A stretch of 64,000 nt of DNA from JBPCIX01 sp051005875 (GTDB taxonomy: Bacteria > Actinomycetota > CADDZG01 > JAHWKV01). Of the stretch, positions 57,858-64,000 are shown in pieces. The translations under genes were made by a program, and so were the position numbers. A model generated the notes under the pieces. That model was given only the letters and a program-made list of their open reading frames with translations. It searched no databases and was not told the DNA's origin. Location: contig JBPCIX010000077.1 in NCBI GenBank assembly GCA_051005875.1, positions 1 through 64,000 of the forward strand. Direction: 5' to 3'. Position 1 is the stretch's first letter. Each line of letters opens with the position of its first letter.

Positions 57858-57889
57858 AGCTTGGGAGGCTAAAGCTTGGGACGCTAAAA
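57845..57889 (+). repeat. 15-bp tandem repeat, 3 units, across the deacetylase stop
   Basis: CTTGGGAGGCTAAAG at 57845 and 57860, then CTTGGGACGCTAAAA at 57875. The stop TAA (57855-57857) lies in the first unit, so two more in-frame copies of Gly-Gly/Arg-stop follow after it. The repeat lies mostly outside the coding part. Confidence 0.93.
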
Positions 57890-57918
57890 CCGAAGAACCC
57901 AAAAGGGACGGGCCGTAC

Positions 57919-59700
57919 TTACAGATACTGCCCCGTCTTGACCTGCTCAATCGAGCGGGGGTCGCCCTTCTTGTGTTCCCCAACCAGGGTTCTCACATAG
58001 ACGATTCGCTCCCCCTTCTTACCTGAAATTCGAGCCCAATCATCGGGGTTGGTTGTGTTGGGCAAATCCTCATTCTCGTGGTACTCCTGATGAATCGACT
58101 CGATGAGGTCCTCGGCCACTATTCCACGGCTGCCGTCTGCGATTGAGCGCTTAATCGCCATTTTCTTCGCCCTTCGAACTATGTTCTCGATCATTGCCCC
58201 GGACGCGAAGTCTTTGAAGTACAGAACTTCTTTGTCGCCGTTGGCGTAGGTGACTTCGAGGAATCGGTTCTGGTCATTCACCGAGTACATCTCTTCAACC
58301 GTCAACCCGATCATGTAGTCGATAGTCTGGCGAAGATCGCCGTCGCCGTTTGCCAGCTGCGATTCATTTATTGGAGTTTCAACAGTTAGGTACTTCGAGA
58401 AAATGGCCTTGGCGGACTCATAATCAGGGCGTTCGACCTTGATCTTGACGTCAAGCCTGCCGGGGCGAAGGATGGCCGGGTCGATGAGGTCCTCGCGGTT
58501 CGAGGCGCCGATCACCATGACATTTTTCAACGACTCCACCCCGTCGAGTTCTGACAAAAGCTGCGGCACGATGGTCGTTTCCACATCACTTGAAATGCCG
58601 GAGCCCCTGGTGCGAAAAAGCGACTCCATTTCATCGAAAAACACAATCACCGGAACCCCTTCGGTCGACTTTTCCTTGGCCCGCTGAAAAATCATGCGGA
58701 TTTGCCGTTCGGTTTCGCCGACGTATTTGTTGAGCAGTTCCGGACCTTTGACGTTGAGGAAATAGGCGCGAATGTCATCGCGCCCGGTCAATTCTTGCGT
58801 GCGCTTGGCCAGCGAGTTGGCCACAGCCTTTGCGATCAAGGTCTTGCCGCACCCCGGCGGACCGTAAAGCAAAACACCCTTGGTGGGAGGCAATTGGTAC
58901 TCGTGAAAAAGATCGGCGTGCAGGAAGGGAAGCTCCACAGCGTCTCTGAGGGCCTCGATTTGAGCATCCAATCCCCCGATGGCTGTGTAGTCAATGTCGG
59001 GGACCTCTTCCAGAATCAGTTCCTCAACCTCGGGCTTGGGAAGCTTCTCCAACAGGTACCCGGATTTAGCATCCAGTAGAACGCTGTCGCCTGCGTGAAG
59101 CACCTCGTCCATGATTTGAGCAGAAAGGTGGACCACCTTTTCTTCGTCGGCGTGATTAACCACCAAGGCGCGATCGCTGTCAAGCAACTCCTTCAAAAGC
59201 GCCACTTCCCCCTGCTTTTCGTAGTCCAGCGACTCGACGACGTTCAGGGCCTCGTTCAGCATAACTTCTTGACCCTTGAACATATCGGCGGTATCAACCT
59301 CCGGCGAGACATTCACACGGAGCTTACGACCACCGGTGAATACATTCACGGTGCCGTCTTCATTCAAGTTCAAGAAGACCCCGTAGCCAGACGGAGGCAT
59401 GGATAGTTTTTCAACTTCCTCGCGCAGGCTCACCAGCTGCTCGCGCGCTTCCTTCAAAAGCGAGGTCATCCGCTCGCCCTGGTCATGCGAGCGTGACGAT
59501 TCGTGGCGAGCCTGAAGAAGTTGGTCCTCCAGTTTGCGAATCTTAAGCGGAGTGTCGGCCAGGCGGCTTCTAAGAAGGGCCGATTCCTGCTCGAGCTCTT
59601 TGATTTGCATCTGCAGCTCGCCGACCTCTTGTTCAAAATCGGCGATTCTGCGCTCGAATTCAGCTGATCCGCGCATTTTCGGTGCCTCCCACTGAGTCAA
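57919..59700 (-). CDS. arc: Proteasome-associated AAA ATPase Arc/Mpa
   Basis: A 593-residue ring ATPase. N-terminal coiled coil (about 10-90: FERRIADFEQEVGELQMQIK), a pair of OB domains, and the AAA domain with Walker A GVLLYGPPGCGKTLIAKAVA, Walker B PVIVFFDEMESLFRTRGSG and the sensor region VMVIGASNREDLIDPAILRP. The C-terminus ends SIEQVKTGQYL, carrying the Gln-Tyr-Leu that docks into the proteasome alpha ring. It unfolds pupylated proteins and feeds them to the core. Confidence 0.96.
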   Translation of the reverse strand: MTQWEAPKMRGSAEFERRIADFEQEVGELQMQIKELEQESALLRSRLADTPLKIRKLEDQLLQARHESSRSHDQGERMTSLLKEAREQLVSLREEVEKLSMPPSGYGVFLNLNEDGTVNVFTGGRKLRVNVSPEVDTADMFKGQEVMLNEALNVVESLDYEKQGEVALLKELLDSDRALVVNHADEEKVVHLSAQIMDEVLHAGDSVLLDAKSGYLLEKLPKPEVEELILEEVPDIDYTAIGGLDAQIEALRDAVELPFLHADLFHEYQLPPTKGVLLYGPPGCGKTLIAKAVANSLAKRTQELTGRDDIRAYFLNVKGPELLNKYVGETERQIRMIFQRAKEKSTEGVPVIVFFDEMESLFRTRGSGISSDVETTIVPQLLSELDGVESLKNVMVIGASNREDLIDPAILRPGRLDVKIKVERPDYESAKAIFSKYLTVETPINESQLANGDGDLRQTIDYMIGLTVEEMYSVNDQNRFLEVTYANGDKEVLYFKDFASGAMIENIVRRAKKMAIKRSIADGSRGIVAEDLIESIHQEYHENEDLPNTTNPDDWARISGKKGERIVYVRTLVGEHKKGDPRSIEQVKTGQYL

Positions 59701-59754
59701 GTCTCCAAGTATAAGTTCGTTACGCCCGCTTGCCTGTCTTTCTTTTCGGCGAAT

Positions 59755-60570
59755 TTATTCTCCAGGCGTACTATCGGCGGTTGCTTCTGCTTGCATAAGC
59801 CTTGCCGAAGTGAGGAAACCAGTATGAGCCACCATCCGATGGTCCGGCCTTACAGATTGGCCCTCGACATGCCAGGTTCTGGTGAGATTTTCAAGAGTCA
59901 GGATGCAGGTCCACGGGCGTAGCTTCAAGTGTTCCACAAGCTTGCTCACCTGCAGAATCGTAGGCAGGTAAAAAAGAGCGATCCCGCCCGGGCTGAGGGC
60001 GACCTCCACCTGCGGGAGAGCCCTCCAGGGCTCCGGAAGGTCCAGGACCACCCTGTCAACCTCCATCTGGTCGATAGGCTCATAGAGACTGCCAACTCGG
60101 ACATCGAAATTCTCCGCCTTGCCCATGAAGCTGTGAATATTGGCCAGGGCCGTCTCGATGAAGTCTTCTCTTAGATCGAAGGCGCAAACACTCCCCTGCT
60201 CCCCGACGGCTCTGAGCAATGCGATAGTCAAAGCGCCCGACCCCACGCCGGCCTCAAGGACTCTCGCTCCCGGATAGATGTCCGCATGCATCAGGATCAT
60301 GGCGGCGTCTTTTGGATATATGACCTGGGCGCCCCTGGGCATCTTTAAGACGAAGTCCGCGTAGGTTGGCCGAAAAACCTGCACGGGCTCATGGCCGGTC
60401 GAATTGATCGTTCGCCCCTCAGGCAAGCCGATGATTGCCTCGTGCTCGATGATACCGCGGTGAAAGTGAAAGGATCCGCCGGTTTGTAGGGTTATGAGGT
60501 ACCTTCGTCCCTTTGAATCCGTAAGAAGGGCTTTGTCGCCCGCCTGAAATTCCCCTGCCCGGAACACCAT
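59755..60570 (-). CDS. trmI: tRNA (adenine-58-N1)-methyltransferase TrmI
   Basis: About 271 residues from the ATG at 60570 (MVFRAGEFQAGDKALLTDSK), since the preceding in-frame residues look unlike the family. SAM-binding motif VLEAGVGSGALTIALLRAVG, catalytic DLPEPWRAL, and MPRGAQVIYPKDAAMILMHA as the conserved segment before the Rossmann core. It makes m1A58 in the T loop of tRNAs. It is the neighbour of arc in mycobacteria too, and divergent from glnA. Confidence 0.94.
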   Translation of the reverse strand: MVFRAGEFQAGDKALLTDSKGRRYLITLQTGGSFHFHRGIIEHEAIIGLPEGRTINSTGHEPVQVFRPTYADFVLKMPRGAQVIYPKDAAMILMHADIYPGARVLEAGVGSGALTIALLRAVGEQGSVCAFDLREDFIETALANIHSFMGKAENFDVRVGSLYEPIDQMEVDRVVLDLPEPWRALPQVEVALSPGGIALFYLPTILQVSKLVEHLKLRPWTCILTLENLTRTWHVEGQSVRPDHRMVAHTGFLTSARLMQAEATADSTPGE

Positions 60571-60620
60571 TGCCTGAGCATAGCCTCGCGCCGGGAGTAC
60601 GGCGCACAATTAACCGACTC

Positions 60621-60647
60621 GTAACAGTCTTGAGACGACCCCGAAAC
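60621..60647 (+). promoter_or_regulatory. GlnR-box-like sequence upstream of glnA
   Basis: GTAAC (60621), six bases, GAGAC (60632), six bases, GAAAC (60643), matching the actinobacterial GlnR pattern gTnAC-n6-GaAAC with regular 11-bp steps. It lies 91-117 bp upstream of the glnA ATG, the usual region for nitrogen control. No GlnR gene is in this window. Confidence 0.5.
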
Positions 60648-60737
60648 ATCCACAAATTACCGTTCCGTCTGCACGCGAGAGCGCAGAAGTCTTTACAATT
60701 CCAAAAAACCGATAAATTCCCTTACAGGAGGACAACG

Positions 60738-62168
60738 ATGGCCGAGCCCCTAAGCACCCCGAAACAGGTAGTCGATCTGGTAGCCAAAGAAGGCGTCGAG
60801 ATGGTCGACCTCAGATTCTGCGATCTTCCGGGGCTAATGCAGCACTTCACGATGACCCCGGAACAGTTCACGGTCAAAGGGTTCAAGGAGGGCTACGGGT
60901 TCGACGGGTCTTCAATCCGGGGGTTCCAGAAAATCCATGAGTCCGACATGCTGCTGTTTCCCGACCCGGCCACCGCCTTCATAGACCCCTTCCGAACCCA
61001 CAAGACGCTTGTAATCAATTGCTTCATCGGCGACCCGGTCACCGGCGAGTCCTATTCACGTGACCCGCGCCACATTGCGAAAAAGGCTGAAGATTTTCTT
61101 GCTTCGAGCGGTGTCGCGACCCATTCTTTCTGGGGACCTGAGGCCGAGTTCTACATTTTTGACGACGTCCGCTTTGACCAAACGCACAACTCCGGCTACT
61201 ACTACGTAGATTCCGACGAAGGCATTTGGAACTCCGGCCGCGTCGAAGAAGGCGGCAACAAGGGCTACAAGCCCAGGTACAAAGAAGGCTACTTCCCGAT
61301 TCCCCCGATGGACAGCCACCAGGACCTACGAAGCGAAATGGTGATCAACCTGCGCAAGGTGGGTATCGACGTTGAAGTGCATCACCACGAGGTAGGCACC
61401 GCGGGCCAGGCCGAAATCGATATGGGTTTCGGGCCGCTGATGAAGATGGCCGATGCCATCATGAAATACAAGTACGTGGTGAAGTCCACGGCGCTTCAGG
61501 CAGGCAAAACGGTCACATTCATGCCCAAACCCATCTTCGAAGACAACGGCTCGGGCATGCACGTTCACCAGAGCCTGTGGAACGACGACAAGCCCCTATT
61601 TTTTGGTGAGGGCTATGCCGGACTTTCTGATATGGCTCGTTGGTACATCGGCGGCTTGCTCGAGCATGCCCCGGCGCTTTTGGCTCTGTGTGCTCCGACA
61701 ACTAACTCGTACCGGCGGCTGGTGCCCGGCTTCGAGGCCCCGGTTAATCTGGTTTACTCGCAGCGGAACCGCTCGGCTGCAGTTCGCATCCCGCTCTACT
61801 CGAATTCCCCCAAAGCAAAGCGGATCGAATTCAGGTGCCCCGACCCATCGTGCAATCCGTACCTGGCGTTCTCGGCAATGCTGATGGCTGGTCTAGACGG
61901 CATCAAGCGCAACATCGAACCCCGCGAGCCCGTAAGCCGGGACATGTACGAGTTGGGCACCGACGAAGCAGCCCAGGTGCCACAGGTGCCCGCTGATCTC
62001 GGAGAAGCCCTGGATGCGTTGGAGAAGGATCACGATTTCCTACTGCAAGGCGGAGTCTTCACCAGCGACTTAATTGAGACCTGGATTGACTTCAAAAGGG
62101 ACAGCGAAATCACAGAAGTAAATCTGCGTCCCCACCCATGGGAATTTCACCTATATTACGATATTTAG
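60738..62168 (+). CDS. glnA: Glutamine synthetase type I
   Basis: A 476-residue GSI enzyme. The start is ATG at 60738 with AGGAGG six bases upstream. Conserved: VDLRFCDLPGLMQHFTM, GYGFDGSSIRGFQKIHESDM, FWGPEAEFYIFDDV, FMPKPIFEDNGSGMHVHQSL, VPGFEAPVNLVYSQRNRSAA and the carboxy segment DMYELGTDEAAQVPQ, with a Tyr where adenylylation takes place in GSI-beta. It makes glutamine from glutamate, ammonia and ATP. A GlnR-like box is found in the promoter region. Confidence 0.97.
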   Translation: MAEPLSTPKQVVDLVAKEGVEMVDLRFCDLPGLMQHFTMTPEQFTVKGFKEGYGFDGSSIRGFQKIHESDMLLFPDPATAFIDPFRTHKTLVINCFIGDPVTGESYSRDPRHIAKKAEDFLASSGVATHSFWGPEAEFYIFDDVRFDQTHNSGYYYVDSDEGIWNSGRVEEGGNKGYKPRYKEGYFPIPPMDSHQDLRSEMVINLRKVGIDVEVHHHEVGTAGQAEIDMGFGPLMKMADAIMKYKYVVKSTALQAGKTVTFMPKPIFEDNGSGMHVHQSLWNDDKPLFFGEGYAGLSDMARWYIGGLLEHAPALLALCAPTTNSYRRLVPGFEAPVNLVYSQRNRSAAVRIPLYSNSPKAKRIEFRCPDPSCNPYLAFSAMLMAGLDGIKRNIEPREPVSRDMYELGTDEAAQVPQVPADLGEALDALEKDHDFLLQGGVFTSDLIETWIDFKRDSEITEVNLRPHPWEFHLYYDI

Positions 62169-62176
62169 GGTCGGGG

Positions 62177-62206
62177 CCGAACCTAAACACTCCGAACCTA
62201 AACACA
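62177..62206 (+). repeat. 15-bp tandem repeat, 2 units, after glnA
   Basis: CCGAACCTAAACACT (62177) followed by CCGAACCTAAACACA (62192), 14 of 15 identical, in the 46-bp gap between the glnA stop and the convergent nadE stop. Not coding. Confidence 0.92.
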
Positions 62207-62214
62207 CTGGTGGG

Positions 62215-63897
62215 TTAATACTGCTTGTAGTGATTGGTTATCGGTAGGCGGCGGTCTTTGCCGAAGGCTCTTTGAGTGATCTTTATTCCGGGAGCGGCCT
62301 GACGACGCTTATATTCGGCTTTGTCGACCATCTCTATTACGCGGCCTACTGTTTCGGGATCGAATCCTAAGGCCACGATCTGTTTGCCTGACAGGTCTTG
62401 CTCTACGTAGGCTTCGAGAATCGGGTCGAGGACGTCGTAGGGCGGCAGCGAGTCGGTGTCGAGCTGATCGGGCCGCAGTTCCGCCGTCGGGGGGCGATCA
62501 ATTATTGATTCCGGAATAGCGCGCCCATGTTGGTTTCGGAAGCGGGCCAGTTTGTAAACGAGGGTTTTCGGGACATCCTTCAGCACCGCAAAGCCCCCCG
62601 CCATATCTCCGTACAATGTGGCGTACCCCACTGACAGCTCCGACTTGTTTCCCGTCGAAAGCACCATCCGGCCGGTCTTGTTTGAGACGGCCATCCATAG
62701 CAGCCCTCTGATGCGAGCCTGAACGTTCTCTTCTGCAAGGCCAATTTCCGTCTTGCGGAACATCCTCGCCAGGGTCTCGGTTATCACCTCGAAGGCAAGC
62801 TTGATAGGCAAGGTCTCGAGCCGGATCCCGAGGTTGTCTGCAAGCTTGGTCGCATCACGCATGCTTTGACCGGATGTGAATTCGCTCGGGTTCGAGATAC
62901 CCAGGACACTTCGCGGACCAAGAGCGTCGACCGCGATTGCTGCAGTGAGGGCCGAATCTATTCCCCCGGATAGACCGATGAGGACCTTATCGAATCCATT
63001 CTTGCCGATGTAGTCACGGACACCCAGAACCAGCGCTTGATACACCTCGGCGTCTTCGTCCAACTCTGCCGCAATCGCTGCCCTGACACTTGAGCGCTCG
63101 GGATCTTTAGAAACTCCCAGGTCGGCGATCCGGCCTTCGGGGGGCGCCTTGTCTTTCGGAGCATCCTCAGGCAGCTCAATATCCAAAACCAACAGTTCTT
63201 CTTGAAACTGAGCGGCCCTGGCAAGAAGCTCTCCGCGATGATCGCAGACGAAAGAGCTCCCATCAAAAACCAACTCATCCTGGCCCCCAACAAGGTTTAC
63301 GTAGGCGATAGTGATGTCATTTTCCATGGCCCTCTCGCGAACCAGTTCCTGGCGCTTACGGCCCTTGCCGACGTGGTAGGGGGATGCATTCAAATTGATT
63401 ACCAACGAAGCGCCTGCTTTGGCGCAGTCGGAATGGGGACCATCAGCAGACCAGATGTCCTCGCAAATCGTTACACCGAACAGGCCTCGGTTGAATTCGG
63501 CCAGAAGGATTGACTTTCCCGGTTTGAAGTACCTTTCCTCGTCAAAGACTCCGTAGTTGGGCAGAATCTGCTTGCGATAAATACCCCTTACCTGTTGGTC
63601 GGCAACAATTGCGGCGGCGTTGAAGATGCTCATGGGGCCGTCGGAATCAACGAAACCAACAATCGCCACGATCCCCTCGATCTCAGCAGCCAAGGCGTTC
63701 AAAGCCCGTTGGTTGTCCTCGATGAACCCCCGCTTCAGCAGAAGGTCCTCCGGCGGGTACCCGGTCAGGGCAAGCTCAGGAAAGCACACAACGTCCGCAC
63801 CTGCATCTTTAGCAGCGGCCAAGGACTTTAGGATTACGTCCCGATTTTCGTCGAGACCGCCAACCACGGAGTTGATTTGAGCAAGAGCTAACCGCAT
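62215..63897 (-). CDS. nadE: Glutamine-dependent NAD(+) synthetase
   Basis: A 560-residue two-domain enzyme. The N-terminal nitrilase-fold glutaminase (about 1-270) has the catalytic Glu (VVCFPELALTGYPPEDLLLK), Lys (YRKQILPNYGVFDEERYF) and Cys (VTICEDIWSADGPHSD). The C-terminal synthetase has the P-loop VLIGLSGGIDSALTAAIAVD and STGNKSELSVGYATLYGDMAGGF. It makes NAD from deamido-NAD with glutamine as the nitrogen source. Converges with glnA. Confidence 0.96.
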   Translation of the reverse strand: MRLALAQINSVVGGLDENRDVILKSLAAAKDAGADVVCFPELALTGYPPEDLLLKRGFIEDNQRALNALAAEIEGIVAIVGFVDSDGPMSIFNAAAIVADQQVRGIYRKQILPNYGVFDEERYFKPGKSILLAEFNRGLFGVTICEDIWSADGPHSDCAKAGASLVINLNASPYHVGKGRKRQELVRERAMENDITIAYVNLVGGQDELVFDGSSFVCDHRGELLARAAQFQEELLVLDIELPEDAPKDKAPPEGRIADLGVSKDPERSSVRAAIAAELDEDAEVYQALVLGVRDYIGKNGFDKVLIGLSGGIDSALTAAIAVDALGPRSVLGISNPSEFTSGQSMRDATKLADNLGIRLETLPIKLAFEVITETLARMFRKTEIGLAEENVQARIRGLLWMAVSNKTGRMVLSTGNKSELSVGYATLYGDMAGGFAVLKDVPKTLVYKLARFRNQHGRAIPESIIDRPPTAELRPDQLDTDSLPPYDVLDPILEAYVEQDLSGKQIVALGFDPETVGRVIEMVDKAEYKRRQAAPGIKITQRAFGKDRRLPITNHYKQY

Positions 63898-64000
63898 AAC
63901 GCACCAAGCCTAGCCGGAGTTTCTTGGACCTGAGCCCTCTTCACTGTGTTTGCTCATTGGTGACCGCTCACCATCGCAAGCTTTTGCGGTGCCACTGGAG

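Overview
The window is one continuous stretch of an actinobacterial chromosome, G+C-rich (roughly 55-60% by eye), with frequent GTG and TTG starts and many start/stop overlaps (ATGA, TTGA, GTGA). The lineage call rests on a complete Pup-proteasome locus (arc, dop, pup, prcB, prcA, pafA, pafB, pafC), a SteA/MctB-type cell-envelope pair, an FHA-MerR-DUF151-MerR block and a DUF4193 protein. The gene order resembles the tlyA-cmk-der, gcvH-garA and proteasome regions of mycobacteria, but with a medium G+C content and several lineage-specific genes. A deep-branching actinobacterium such as a member of Acidimicrobiia is a reasonable guess, not a proof.

Layout. 1-9.7 kb: TPR proteins, DUF1015, a HAD phosphatase, rhomboid, an M23 peptidase, a 53-aa protein, tlyA, nadK, steA and an mctB-like gene (recN is not at its usual place). 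9.7-13.5 kb: two glycosyltransferase-type genes, pyrG and a DksA/TraR zinc-finger protein. 13.5-22.4 kb: site-2 protease, trpS, scpA-scpB-rluB, aroH-tyrA-aroA-cmk-der and tRNA-Pro(GGG). 22.4-27 kb: a VapBC-like toxin-antitoxin pair, a degenerate remnant, and a membrane-protein operon (AlkP-like, HTTM, small partner). 27-36.8 kb: pgsA, gcvH, zinc-ribbon FHA protein, FtsR-like MerR, D,D-carboxypeptidase, hpt, DUF151, second MerR, a nuclease-like protein, gcvT-gcvPA-gcvPB. 36.8-43.8 kb: ogt, a tyrosine recombinase, a small cassette of exported proteins between two 34-bp recombinase-type sites, a polyprenol-phosphate mannose synthase with a Pro/Ser stalk protein, DUF4193 and TetR. 43.8-64 kb: lipid kinase-like protein, HelY helicase, TatA, the PafBC regulators, the Pup-proteasome system, trmI, glnA and nadE.

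Gene direction is mostly + up to 36.8 kb and mostly - afterwards, so transcription converges on the Xer-type recombinase and its two palindromic sites. This is what a replication terminus with a dif-like site would look like, with a 2.5-kb cassette caught between two copies. This is the strongest candidate for something undescribed in the window.

A second unexpected pattern is a set of eleven unrelated short tandem repeats, eight of them with exactly 15-bp units, sitting at gene ends, start/stop junctions or short intergenic gaps. A third is that three conserved genes (rluB, the D,D-carboxypeptidase gene and gcvT) have conserved N-termini that reach upstream of every ATG, GTG or TTG. They need rare AUC, AUU or AUA starts, a frameshift, or correction of the sequence.
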